Source: Bacillus sp. CHD6a (GTDB lineage Bacteria; Bacillota; Bacilli; Bacillales; Bacillaceae_I). From it: a stretch of 64,000 nt of DNA. Below are positions 53,514 to 61,738 of the stretch, piece after piece (position 1 is the stretch's first letter; the number at the start of each line of letters is the position of its first letter). The position numbers and the translations under genes are program-made. The DNA is taken from contig NZ_LBMD01000011.1 in assembly GCF_001293645.1 (NCBI RefSeq), positions 152,719 to 216,718 on the forward strand, given 5' to 3'. Below the pieces are notes generated by a model. That model had not been told where the DNA came from. It made no database searches and saw nothing but the letters and a program-made list of their open reading frames with translations.

Positions 53514-53540
53514 GGCATAGTGCATTACTATGCCTTTCTT
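53514..53540 (+). terminator. Terminator after the collagen-like gene
   Basis: Stem GGCATAGT / ACTATGCC with loop GCATT, followed by TTTCTT. Confidence 0.88.
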
Positions 53541-53549
53541 ACATAGTCG

Positions 53550-53578
53550 GTCTTATCTCCACTAAGCCCCAAGTCTTA
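53550..53578 (+). promoter_or_regulatory. Candidate LiaR-binding region upstream of the liaIH unit
   Basis: Two direct copies of GTCTTA (53550-53555 and 53573-53578) 23 bp apart, with TAAG between them in the opposite sense. The position about 80-100 bp before the first lia gene fits an activator site; the LiaR consensus was not available to check. TAAGAT at 53625-53630 could be the -10. Confidence 0.4.
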
Positions 53579-53656
53579 ACACAAAATATGGCTGAAGCTC
53601 ATTATACGAAACCTTTAACAAAGGTAAGATAAAGACATAGAAGGGAGGAACAACAA

Positions 53657-54004
53657 ATGAAAAAATTTGGATTGTTTATGGTAGGTGTCATCGCATTCTT
53701 TGTTTTACTTGCAAACATTGGTCCACTTTTAGGGTTGGCCGTTAGTTTGGTCGTCACTTATTATGCGGTAAAAGAATTCTTAAAAACGGATTCTACTGGC
53801 ACCAAAATTCTGTGGGGGATCATTGCTTTTATTGCCATCGCGTTTTCAATAGCAAATGTACCTGCCGTATTAGCAGTAGTTGCAGCATATATCTTATATG
53901 TTATTTATAAGAACTGGAACAAAGAGAAAGAAAACAACACCATCATTGAAGCTGGCGACCCGTTCACAAATTTCGAGAAACAGTGGAATTCATTGAACAA
54001 ATAA
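53657..54004 (+). CDS. LiaI-like small membrane protein
   Basis: 115 aa with three to four hydrophobic segments (MKKFGLFMVGVIAFFVLLAN at the start) and a polar tail FTNFEKQWNSLNK. It stands where liaI is in B. subtilis, directly before a PspA-family gene, and resembles the lmo0954-type membrane protein. LiaI anchors LiaH at the membrane. RBS GGGAGGA. Named by context rather than by strong sequence identity. Confidence 0.8.
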   Translation: MKKFGLFMVGVIAFFVLLANIGPLLGLAVSLVVTYYAVKEFLKTDSTGTKILWGIIAFIAIAFSIANVPAVLAVVAAYILYVIYKNWNKEKENNTIIEAGDPFTNFEKQWNSLNK

Positions 54005-54026
54005 ATTAAAGGAGAGGAATGGTACC

Positions 54027-54680
54027 ATGACTAACTTATTTTCAAGAATTAAACAGACGATTTCTGCAGATTTCCATGAGGTTTTGGATAAAAAGGAGCA
54101 GAAAAATCCGATTGCCATGTTGAATCAGTATTTACGTGATTGTGAAAAAGAAGTAGAAAAGGTTCGAATGCTAGTAGAACGACAGAATTTATTAAAAGAA
54201 GAATTTGTAAGGGAATATCAAGACGCAAGAAATCTAGCGGAAAAGCGAAAGTCCCAAGCGGGCATTGCCGAAAAGGCTGGAGAAACGAAACTGGAGGCAT
54301 TTGCAAAACGCGAGCATCAACAATATGAGGAGCGCGCCAACAACTTAAAGCTTTCTTTAGAAAAGGTTTCGGCGGATTTGACATCTCTAGAGCAAAAATA
54401 TGAAGAAATGAAGCACCGACTTAAGGATATGTATATTAAACGAATGGAATTAATGGGAAGGGAAAATGTTGCCCGGGCCACACATCGAATGAATCAGGTG
54501 GTGGATTCTAGCAAAGCAGAAGACTCCTTTACAAAATTTAATGAAATGGAAACCTACCTAGATCGTTTGGAGCACCAAGTAAATTTCGATTATCACCGCA
54601 ATACTATTGATGCGCGTATTGCCCAGCTAGAAAAAGAAATTCCCCAAACAGAGGAGAAAACTCATTCTCTTTCACAATGA
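54027..54680 (+). CDS. liaH: PspA/IM30 family envelope-stress protein LiaH
   Basis: 217 aa, almost entirely coiled coil: FSRIKQTISADFHEVLDKKE, NPIAMLNQYLRDCEKEVEKV and the long EKVSADLTSLEQKYEEMKHR. PspA/LiaH proteins assemble into large rings that protect damaged membranes, for example under bacitracin or daptomycin. It is followed by a terminator, so it forms a two-gene unit with the LiaI-like gene. Confidence 0.93.
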   Translation: MTNLFSRIKQTISADFHEVLDKKEQKNPIAMLNQYLRDCEKEVEKVRMLVERQNLLKEEFVREYQDARNLAEKRKSQAGIAEKAGETKLEAFAKREHQQYEERANNLKLSLEKVSADLTSLEQKYEEMKHRLKDMYIKRMELMGRENVARATHRMNQVVDSSKAEDSFTKFNEMETYLDRLEHQVNFDYHRNTIDARIAQLEKEIPQTEEKTHSLSQ

Positions 54681-54693
54681 AAACTGCTATTCT

Positions 54694-54720
54694 AAAAAGG
54701 CGTACATTTGCGCCTTTTTA
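54694..54720 (+). terminator. Terminator after liaH
   Basis: Stem AAAAAGGCG / CGCCTTTTT around TACATTTG. Confidence 0.9.
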
Positions 54721-54773
54721 GGGTGTATAAAAATTTGCTGTTAAAGCATACTGTTGATTTTTTCAGCAACCTA

Positions 54774-54905
54774 GCTGTTGATTGGAGCAATAGGCGAAGA
54801 CTCCTAAGGGAGATAGCGTTTAGGGGAGACCCCGCAGGCGTTTTTCCGAGGAGGCTCCCCAAACGCCCCTAGGAAAGCGAAGCCTAGTGCGTAAATCAAC
54901 AACGG
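54774..54905. repeat. Palindromic intergenic repeat inside the lia locus
   Basis: Uninterrupted copy from GCTGTTGATTGGAGC to AATCAACAACGG, between liaH and liaF. It has many small differences from the others, including AATAGGCGAAGACTCC and GCGTTTAGGGGAGACC paired with CTCCCCAAACGC. The stem-forming changes compensate each other. Confidence 0.82.
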
Positions 54906-54951
54906 TGTTTAACAGAGCCAAAAATTTAAATGAAAAGGAGGGATAAGGCAC

Positions 54952-55677
54952 ATGTTGAACAAAATGAAATCGGATTATCTTAGTTTTATTATCGTAGTAG
55001 CAAGCTTCATTTTTCTGTTAGAAATTCTATTTTTCAATACGGGCCTTATTTTTTCTTTTTTGTTTTCAGGATTCCTAATGTATATAGGGAAGAAGAAATG
55101 GCATTGGTTAATAGGAAAGGCCCTATTTGTCATTGGGGCGTTGTCCATAACATTTACCGTATTTAATATGATGACCTTCAACTTTCTACTTTTGGCAACA
55201 GTGTTGTATTTCTTGTACAAATTCCTGCAAGCCAAAAAGCAGCCTGTAGAAATGCAGCCTTCTATAATACATCAACAGGAAGAACAGGTTGTTAGAAACG
55301 AGCAAAAGTGGTTCACTAACAAGCTGTTTGGAAGACAAAAGACACCTGAACATTCTTATACATGGGATGATGTGAGCATTCAATGTGGAATCAGTGATAC
55401 TCAGATAGATTTGAGCTTTACCGTTCTGCCTAAAGGAGAAGCCATCATCTTTATTCGAAATGTAATAGGAAACATTCAAATAATGGTTCCCTATGAATTG
55501 GAACTTAGTATCGTTCACTCTGGCATGGTAGGTTCCATCAATATCCTAGAGCAAGAAGAGAAAAGTATCTTTAACCAGACTATTCATTACCAAACAGCTA
55601 ATTATAGAGAAGCCACCCATAAAGTGAAAATTGTCACCTCAATCTTCGTTGGCAGTATAGAGGTGAAGAGAGTATGA
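54952..55677 (+). CDS. liaF: LiaF, negative regulator of LiaRS
   Basis: 241 aa: three to four membrane spans within residues 1-90, then a basic linker and a C-terminal beta-rich LiaF domain (IQCGISDTQIDLSFTVLPKG, EAIIFIRNVIGNIQIMVPYE). LiaF keeps LiaS in the phosphatase state without stress. RBS AAAGGAGGG. Overlaps liaS by 4 bp (ATGA). Confidence 0.94.
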   Translation: MLNKMKSDYLSFIIVVASFIFLLEILFFNTGLIFSFLFSGFLMYIGKKKWHWLIGKALFVIGALSITFTVFNMMTFNFLLLATVLYFLYKFLQAKKQPVEMQPSIIHQQEEQVVRNEQKWFTNKLFGRQKTPEHSYTWDDVSIQCGISDTQIDLSFTVLPKGEAIIFIRNVIGNIQIMVPYELELSIVHSGMVGSINILEQEEKSIFNQTIHYQTANYREATHKVKIVTSIFVGSIEVKRV

Positions 55678-56717
55678 GTACAATGCAAAGGCAAATTTTA
55701 TGGGCAACTTGTATATCAATAATAAGCTTCCTAGTTATAGGCGCCATAACCTATTTCTTTTTTCCGGTAATCAGTCTAAAAGATCTTTGGATGCAAAAGG
55801 TAATGGATCTTCCATTCATCTTGTTTTTATTTATTGTCAGTCTTGGTTTGGGAATCCTCTTCGGCCTGTTTTTCGGGTTGTATTGGAAGAAGCAAATAAA
55901 CACTGTTTATGAGGAGTTAAAAGCAGTGGAACAAGGGAGAAGCATGTGGGAAGTACCCAAAAGCAATGTCCAGGAGTTAGCTTTAATGGAAGAGGTCATA
56001 TGGAAGTTACACATTCAGATACAGGAACAAGCAAAAATCTCCCAAAAGATTGCAAATGAAAAGGCGGAAAATCTGGAGATTAGGATACAGGAAATCGTTT
56101 CACAAGAGCGTAACAGGCTGGCAAGAGAGCTTCATGATTCAGTCAGTCAGCAGCTCTTTGCAGCCTCGATGCTAATGTCTGCTTTAACGGAAACGAGGGG
56201 AGAATCTGGTACTAGTAACAATGAAACCAAGCAACTAAGATTAGTGGAAGAGATGATTCACCAGTCTCAACTGGAGATGCGGGCTTTACTTCTTCATTTA
56301 CGTCCAGTCGCATTAAAAGGAAAAACGTTGCAAGAAGGTGCAGAAGAGTTATTAGTAGAGCTTATCCAAAAAGTCCCAATGAGCATTACGTGGAAAATTG
56401 AACATTTTTCTATAGATAAAGGGGTGGAGGATCACTTATTTAGAATTCTCCAAGAGACACTATCCAACACATTAAGGCATTCCAAAGCTAAGGCTGTGGA
56501 GGTATTACTTATCCAAAGGGAGAACTTCATCATTCTACGAGTGGTGGATGACGGAATCGGCTTTAATGTCGAGCATGTTAGGGCAGGTTCCTATGGCTTG
56601 CAAAACATGCATGAACGTGCAGTTGAACTAGGCGGTTCTTTAAAAATAGTAAGTGTGGAAAAGGAAGGTACAAGACTGGAAGTGAAAGTTCCCAAATTGG
56701 ACGTAGAGGAGGATTAA
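55674..56717 (+). CDS. liaS: Sensor histidine kinase LiaS
   Basis: 347 aa: two membrane spans (about 8-32 and 47-70) with a very short extracellular loop, an intramembrane-sensing layout. A coiled linker leads to HisKA_3 with His154 in RLARELHDSVSQQLFAAS and to HATPase_c with VVDDGIGFNV and GSYGLQNMHERAVELGG. It phosphorylates LiaR. Six bases separate it from liaR. Confidence 0.95.
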   Translation: MSTMQRQILWATCISIISFLVIGAITYFFFPVISLKDLWMQKVMDLPFILFLFIVSLGLGILFGLFFGLYWKKQINTVYEELKAVEQGRSMWEVPKSNVQELALMEEVIWKLHIQIQEQAKISQKIANEKAENLEIRIQEIVSQERNRLARELHDSVSQQLFAASMLMSALTETRGESGTSNNETKQLRLVEEMIHQSQLEMRALLLHLRPVALKGKTLQEGAEELLVELIQKVPMSITWKIEHFSIDKGVEDHLFRILQETLSNTLRHSKAKAVEVLLIQRENFIILRVVDDGIGFNVEHVRAGSYGLQNMHERAVELGGSLKIVSVEKEGTRLEVKVPKLDVEED

Positions 56718-56723
56718 ACCATA

Positions 56724-57356
56724 ATGATTAGAGTATTATTTGTAGATGATCATGAAATGGTAAGGATTGGAGTTACAGCATATCTTTCCGCACAACCTGA
56801 TATTGAAGTTGTAGCAGAAGCAGATGATGGATCTGTTGCAGTAGGACTCGCTATTGAACATAAACCAGATATTATATTAATGGATCTTGTAATGAAGGAA
56901 ATGGATGGAATAGAAGCGACTAAAAGAATTATGGAACAATGGCCGGAAGCAAAAATTATCATCGTTACGAGCTTTCTGGACGATGAAAAAGTCTATCCAG
57001 CCCTTGAAGCGGGAGCGACCAGCTATATGCTAAAAACCTCCAAAGCAAGTGAAATTGCTAATGCAGTTCGGTCTACATATAAAGGGCAATCCATCTTGGA
57101 GCCAGAAGTTGCAGGGAAAATGATGCAGAAAATGCGCAGAAAGACCGAAATTCTTCCTCATGAGGAATTGACCAACAGAGAAATGGAAATCCTCCTTCTC
57201 ATGACACAAGGAAAAACAAATCAAGAAATAGCGGATGAGCTGTTTATTGCACTTAAAACTGTGAAGGTACATGTAAGCAATGTCCTTGCAAAACTTCAGG
57301 TGCAGGACCGAACACAGGCAGTCATCTACGCATTTAAACACTCATTAGTAAACTAA
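56724..57356 (+). CDS. liaR: Response regulator LiaR
   Basis: 210 aa NarL/FixJ-type regulator: receiver (1-120, phosphoacceptor D54 in IILMDLVMKEMDG, conserved Lys in MLKTSKAS) and a LuxR-type helix-turn-helix (LTNREMEILLLMTQGKTNQE, then KTVKVHVSNVLAKL). It activates the liaIH unit in B. subtilis. Its last codons form the upstream arm of the terminator. Confidence 0.95.
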   Translation: MIRVLFVDDHEMVRIGVTAYLSAQPDIEVVAEADDGSVAVGLAIEHKPDIILMDLVMKEMDGIEATKRIMEQWPEAKIIIVTSFLDDEKVYPALEAGATSYMLKTSKASEIANAVRSTYKGQSILEPEVAGKMMQKMRRKTEILPHEELTNREMEILLLMTQGKTNQEIADELFIALKTVKVHVSNVLAKLQVQDRTQAVIYAFKHSLVN

Positions 57357-57370
57357 TGGGTGTTTTTTTA
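57338..57370 (+). terminator. Terminator overlapping the liaR stop codon
   Basis: Eleven-bp stem ACACTCATTAG / CTAATGGGTGT (one G-T pair) with loop TAAA, then seven T residues. The stop codon TAA (57354-57356) is inside the right arm. Confidence 0.93.
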
Positions 57371-57416
57371 GGCAAGGAAGAATAGGCTTGCAAAGAAGCT
57401 GTAAGAATTTAAACAC

Positions 57417-57630
57417 CACTGTTGATTTCCGCAAAAGGCTTCGCTTTCCTAGGGACTGACGTGAGCTTTCTCGGCTACGCCGAAGCGACAGAAAAAGACC
57501 TTAATTTTGAAATTTTACTAAACCCCGCTGTTGATTTCCGCAAAAGGCTTCGCTACGCCTGCGGGGTCTCCACCTAGCGCTATCTCCCTAAGGAGTCTTC
57601 GACTTTTGTGGAAAGGAACAGCGGCTATTT
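57417..57630. repeat. Palindromic repeat split by a 70-bp insertion with 8-bp direct repeats
   Basis: Minus-orientation copy from CCACTGTTGATTTCCGC to GGAACAGCGG. After CTCGGCTACGCC it is interrupted by 57482-57551, a 70-bp insert that begins GAAGCGACAGAAAAAG and ends GCTGTTGATTTCCGC...GGCTTC. The octamer GCTACGCC occurs at 57474-57481 and again at 57552-57559, where the host continues with TGCGGGGTCTCCACC. Removing the insert and one octamer restores the standard core exactly. Confidence 0.88.
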
Positions 57631-57737
57631 AAGCTAACTAATGTTTAACGCAATAAGAGGACCGATCGGTTTTTGCCTTGTGTTTTTTATGATACTATTA
57701 ACAATAGAGACAAAATTCATCTTGGGAGGCTTCTTCA

Positions 57738-57977
57738 ATGAACAAACAGCTTATCGTCTACTCAGCACCAGGCTGCAGGGATTGTGAATTGGTAAAGGAA
57801 TTTCTAAAAGAAAATCAAGTATCTTTTGAAGTCAGAGATTTACTCGCAAACAGAGAATATCAAGAGGAAGTTGAGAAATTCGGATTTATGGGAATTCCAG
57901 TTACGGCGGTGGGGGACCAGGCGGTAAAAGGATTTAACCCAGGGGAACTAAATAGGCTGATAGATCTTGTAAAGTGA
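57738..57977 (+). CDS. Glutaredoxin/NrdH-like thiol protein
   Basis: 79 aa thioredoxin-fold protein. The redox motif is C13-R-D-C16 (YSAPGCRDCELVK); the cis-Pro lies in GFMGIPVTAVG and the C-terminal GFNPGELNRLI is typical of NrdH/YruB-type glutaredoxins. A thiol-disulfide role in the cytoplasm. RBS TGGGAGG. 29 bp before a methyltransferase gene. Confidence 0.92.
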   Translation: MNKQLIVYSAPGCRDCELVKEFLKENQVSFEVRDLLANREYQEEVEKFGFMGIPVTAVGDQAVKGFNPGELNRLIDLVK

Positions 57978-58006
57978 AGGTCGGAGCAAACAAAGGAGTA
58001 AAATGA

Positions 58007-58957
58007 TTGGCAGACCAAAAGAAACCGGCCTTTATATATACGTATGCATATAGCAAAGAAGAGCGCTCCTTATGTCATTTAGAGATGCGATCTTTTTTTG
58101 GCAAGGCAACAGATGATAACATTATCAAAAGTACTACAAAAATTGATCCCAGTAGAAGCCCTTTTATCCGCGAAAGAATAGAAGTAATATATGAGGGAGC
58201 TTCATTGCAAGAAATTGTGGATCAAGTGAAGGATATAGCAATGGACAATCAAACGTTCAAAGTTATATTCTCCAAAATAAATGATAGGAAAGTGCCACAT
58301 ACGATTGAATATCAAGAACGTCGTGATATCGAACGCGCCGTCGGTTGGGTTATTGAAGGAGAAGCTGATGTTCATCAACCTGATCATATTTTTGGCATGG
58401 CCATTGTCGGCAATTGTTGGTATTTTGGTCATTATTTAAAAAGTGAAGCGGTATGGCTTCAGCATACGAAAAAGCCCAGGGAATATTCAACTGCTTTAAG
58501 CACGCGTGTCGCTAGGGCTGTTGCCAATATTGCCATTCCAATTCCTGAGGGAATAAAGTCTATTGATCCTTGCTGTGGGATAGGAACGGTACTTGTTGAA
58601 GCATTATCCATGGGGATTAATATGGATGGGAGAGACATAAACCCGTTAGTGGTAAATGGTTCTAGGGAAAATATTGAACATTTCGGTCTCAAAGGAAATG
58701 TTACGCTAGGACCTATATCGGATGTGACGGATAACTATGATGTGGCGGTTATTGATATGCCATACAATCTTTATACCCATGCTACCCGGGAAGATCAACT
58801 ATCCATCCTGATTCATGCACGCCGTTTCACAAAAAAAGTCGTTGTCATTACCATCGAGACAATGGATGACATGGTGGAGGAAGCTGGGTTTACCATTATC
58901 GATCGTTGTGAGACCCAAAAGGGTTATTTTACAAGAGAGATTTTAGTTTGTGAATGA
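58007..58957 (+). CDS. TRM11-like RNA methyltransferase
   Basis: 316 aa. The N-terminal part (FGMAIVGNCWYFGHYL) resembles THUMP-type regions. The class I methyltransferase domain follows from about 170: motif I DPCCGIGTVLVEA, acidic GRDINPLVV and the catalytic DMPYNLY in place of DPPY. This set marks TRM11/TrmN-like RNA guanosine methyltransferases. Target not deducible. TTG start eight bases after AAAGGAG. Confidence 0.9.
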   Translation: MADQKKPAFIYTYAYSKEERSLCHLEMRSFFGKATDDNIIKSTTKIDPSRSPFIRERIEVIYEGASLQEIVDQVKDIAMDNQTFKVIFSKINDRKVPHTIEYQERRDIERAVGWVIEGEADVHQPDHIFGMAIVGNCWYFGHYLKSEAVWLQHTKKPREYSTALSTRVARAVANIAIPIPEGIKSIDPCCGIGTVLVEALSMGINMDGRDINPLVVNGSRENIEHFGLKGNVTLGPISDVTDNYDVAVIDMPYNLYTHATREDQLSILIHARRFTKKVVVITIETMDDMVEEAGFTIIDRCETQKGYFTREILVCE

Positions 58958-58966
58958 AAAGTGGAA

Positions 58967-58995
58967 AAGAGACCATGATGCTGGTCTCTTTTTTT
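58967..58995 (+). terminator. Terminator after the methyltransferase gene
   Basis: Stem AGAGACC / GGTCTCT with loop ATGATGCT and seven T residues. Confidence 0.93.
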
Positions 58996-59001
58996 ATGCT
59001 T

Positions 59002-59697
59002 TTAATAACCTATTCTGGACCAATCAAACATTTCACCTGGATCGCTTTTACGCACAGGAGCGTATTCGTGATGGCCAATGATATGTTCCCGGTCGTTCTG
59101 AATTAACGGATTGCGTTTTAAAATGTCTTTTAATAAAATCTTCAATGACGCATACTGAGCATCCGTGTACCCAATATCGGTTGGAGAAATGGAATCATAG
59201 ATATCCTCTGGCATTATCGAAAGCATCTCTTCCTTCGTTCCAATCGCAAGCAATTCTATTCCAATAGAAAAGTCGTTCAAACCACTCTCATACTCTTGGT
59301 AGTTTAATAGATGCCCTTTTCCGGCATGAAAGGCTGCGCGTTCTTCCGGTACCATAAGGTAGATCTCTCCACCCCTGCCTATCATATAATGAGCAGATAC
59401 CTCATACTCTTCAAAAAGTGCATAGACTTCTTTAATGTTATAAGGGTCTTTAGGTGAACGAAGAGCGTTATTGGTAAAGTGGAGCATGACATGTGTGATA
59501 GGGGCACCTCTGACTCTTGAATTTTTCTTGGGGAGGAGCCATTCCTCCATATCCAAGTTAGAGGGTTCTGACGGAACACTCCATGCTGGTGCTGTAATTT
59601 CATCTATTTTATCCAATTGTTTTTCGGTATGATTTGTCGGCTTTGCGCAACCAGTTATTAAGAATAGGGTAATGCATAGATAGGTAATTTTCAGCAT
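59002..59697 (-). CDS. N-acetylmuramoyl-L-alanine amidase, lipoprotein
   Basis: 231 aa lipoprotein (lipobox LITGC, Cys17). Amidase_2/PGRP domain with zinc ligands in VMLHFTNN and in IIGHHEYAPVRKSDPG, and YMIGRGGEIYLMVPEE between. It would cleave the sugar-peptide bond of peptidoglycan outside the membrane. Monocistronic, convergent with the methyltransferase gene. Confidence 0.93.
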   Translation of the reverse strand: MLKITYLCITLFLITGCAKPTNHTEKQLDKIDEITAPAWSVPSEPSNLDMEEWLLPKKNSRVRGAPITHVMLHFTNNALRSPKDPYNIKEVYALFEEYEVSAHYMIGRGGEIYLMVPEERAAFHAGKGHLLNYQEYESGLNDFSIGIELLAIGTKEEMLSIMPEDIYDSISPTDIGYTDAQYASLKILLKDILKRNPLIQNDREHIIGHHEYAPVRKSDPGEMFDWSRIGY

Positions 59698-59729
59698 ACT
59701 ATTTCCTCTTTGTTTAGAATTTATTTATA

Positions 59730-60659
59730 CTAATTCTTTTTAAAAAGTGGAAATCCTTCTATTAATTTTGGCAGCATTTGTCCATTAACAATTATTACTC
59801 CAACAATGATGATGATTCCTCCTAAAACACCATGTATAAGAATCTTTTCATGTAAAATGACAACTGCTGCTAGTAAAGTAGAAAGCGGCTCCAAATATAA
59901 AAACATAGAAACTTTTGATGCGGCCATTACTTCATGTGCTTTTCCCCAGTACCAATATGCAATTCCTGACACAAAAATTCCAAGAAACACAAGATGAGCC
60001 CACTCGTTAAGAGATAATAACTTTAACGTCTCCCACCCTTTATTTCGCACAAGAAATGGAGTTGTAAGAACGAAGCCCACTAAACTCATATAAAATGTTA
60101 CAACAAGTGCTGGATAAGGGATGCGAAGACCTTTTAATAGAATGGAATAGATAGCCCAATTCAAAGTACTTAAAATCATTAATAGAAAGCCTAAGTTAAT
60201 CGTCAATGAAAGGGTCTGCCCGTTTCTTGCGGAAGTGATAAGCAATACACCCAATACGGAAAGAATCATCCCAATAGCCTTTGAAAATGTCATTTTTTCA
60301 TGCAGAAAAATCATAGACAGGAGTACTGTAAATATTGGGGAGAAGGAAATAAGCCACCCTGCAGAAGAAGCATCAATGGTCAATAAGGCGGTTGCCTGCA
60401 ATACCTGATGAACAAAAACTCCTAAAACACCTAATACGATTAGATGGGGTACGTACTTAATGGAAATATAGAATCTTTCTCGTGTTAATAGTAATAAAAG
60501 GAATAAAAACAAAGCTCCTATGCCAAATCGCATTACCAATAATGTAAAAGGATCAAGCTTATATAGGACAGCTTTAGTGGATACAAAGGATATACCCCAA
60601 AAACTGATGGCCATGGTGGCATAGAGGGAGGCAGTAAAGGTTTTTCTAAAGGGAATCAT
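59730..60659 (-). CDS. EamA-family (DMT) transporter
   Basis: 309 aa with ten spans in two EamA repeats: SFWGISFVSTKAVLYKLDPF at the start and GYWYWGKAHEVMAASKVSMF-like IAYWYWGKAHEVMAASKVSM in the second half. Probably a metabolite exporter; the substrate is unknown. It is transcribed toward the amidase gene. Confidence 0.93.
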   Translation of the reverse strand: MIPFRKTFTASLYATMAISFWGISFVSTKAVLYKLDPFTLLVMRFGIGALFLFLLLLLTRERFYISIKYVPHLIVLGVLGVFVHQVLQATALLTIDASSAGWLISFSPIFTVLLSMIFLHEKMTFSKAIGMILSVLGVLLITSARNGQTLSLTINLGFLLMILSTLNWAIYSILLKGLRIPYPALVVTFYMSLVGFVLTTPFLVRNKGWETLKLLSLNEWAHLVFLGIFVSGIAYWYWGKAHEVMAASKVSMFLYLEPLSTLLAAVVILHEKILIHGVLGGIIIIVGVIIVNGQMLPKLIEGFPLFKKN

Positions 60660-60742
60660 TAACTATCAACCTTCTTTCAACGGACTGTCACTATCATCGT
60701 ATGCTTGTCCTGTTGAAAGATATTCTAGAGATTAGCACATAT

Positions 60743-60772
60743 AAAAAAGCACCACTATAAAATAGTGGTGCC
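60743..60772 (-). terminator. Terminator of the tRNA gene
   Basis: Stem GCACCACTAT / ATAGTGGTGC with loop AAA. On the minus strand it is followed by six T residues. Confidence 0.92.
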
Positions 60773-60779
60773 TTAAGTA

Positions 60780-60851
60780 TGGAGCGGATGGGATTCGAAC
60801 CCACGACCCCTTCGCTGCCAGCGAAGTATTCTCCCACTGAACTACCGCCCC
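60780..60851 (-). tRNA. tRNA-Ala (anticodon GGC)
   Basis: 72-nt cloverleaf on the minus strand. Acceptor GGGGCGG pairs with CCGCTCC and includes the G3-U70 pair that specifies alanine. D arm GTTC/GAAT, anticodon stem CTTCG/CGAAG with loop CTGGCAG, T arm GTGGG/CCCAT with TTCGAAT. The 3' CCA is not encoded after the discriminator A. It stands alone with its own terminator. Confidence 0.95.
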
Positions 60852-60913
60852 GATGAGAATGAATTTATTTTATCAAACATTCTTTCTTTTGCAAACGTTT
60901 TTTTAAAAAAGAT

Positions 60914-61615
60914 TTAGTCCAAGTTTTCAACTTCTGCTTGAATGACACCTGTAAGTGATTTTAGCTCATAATATACATCTGTGGTATATACGCTTTTCTT
61001 GGTGGTGATGATACAATTAAGCACAATATCATCTTTTTCTTCTTTTACCTTAACTCGCTTAATGGCAAGGTTTTTGTGGTGTATCTCCTTCATAACCATG
61101 GTCAGGTCAATATCTTTCTCAATAAAAATCTTAACTTTTATTTCTTTTTCCTTTAGTTTCTTCGGTCCAATCTTATCAAAGAGGGAAGGTATTACCTTCA
61201 CGCCCAAAATGATGAAAATAACACCGAATGCCCCTTCTATATAAAATCCTGCTCCTATTGTAATTCCAAGTGCAGCGGATGCTAATACCAATGAAGCTGT
61301 AGTCAGTCCGGAAATAGCCTCGTTACTTCTCCTTAAAATTACCCCAGCTCCAAGAAATCCAATACCGCTTATAACATAGGAAGGAATTCGCCCCGGATCC
61401 ATAGGTCTTGAGTATTCCTTTGAATAAAGAAAGGCAGATTCATAGGAAACGATAGTCAATAAGCACGCCATTACTGAGACGATGACGCAGGTTTTAAGTC
61501 CAAGAGGTTTGCCCTTCAATTCACGTTCTAACCCTATAATGATTCCAGCAACTGAAGCAAAAATAAGTTTAATAATAAAATCGTATTCATTGGTATATTC
61601 CATGAAAAAGTCCAT
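60914..61615 (-). CDS. MgtC/SapB family membrane protein
   Basis: 233 aa: four to five N-terminal spans with the MgtC motifs AGIIIGLERELKGKPLGLKT, SGIGFLGAGVILRR and GLTTASLVLASAALG, followed by a cytoplasmic ACT-like domain from about residue 150. The family is linked to Mg2+ limitation and membrane energetics. ATG 61615 follows AGGAGGGG; the frame continues to 61738 without a site. Confidence 0.93.
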   Translation of the reverse strand: MDFFMEYTNEYDFIIKLIFASVAGIIIGLERELKGKPLGLKTCVIVSVMACLLTIVSYESAFLYSKEYSRPMDPGRIPSYVISGIGFLGAGVILRRSNEAISGLTTASLVLASAALGITIGAGFYIEGAFGVIFIILGVKVIPSLFDKIGPKKLKEKEIKVKIFIEKDIDLTMVMKEIHHKNLAIKRVKVKEEKDDIVLNCIITTKKSVYTTDVYYELKSLTGVIQAEVENLD

Positions 61616-61738
61616 AAGGCCCCTCCTGTAAAAAGTAAAGATATGATATTCTATAAAAAATATTTGTAGAAAATTATAACAATGTTCTGTAAAATTAGAA
61701 AGGTTATTTAAAAATATTAACAGTGTGGGTGAAGGCAA

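Noticed and set aside
61616..61738. 41-residue extension of the MgtC protein
   Set aside because: ATG 61615 directly follows AGGAGGGG, and the extension is untypical of the family.
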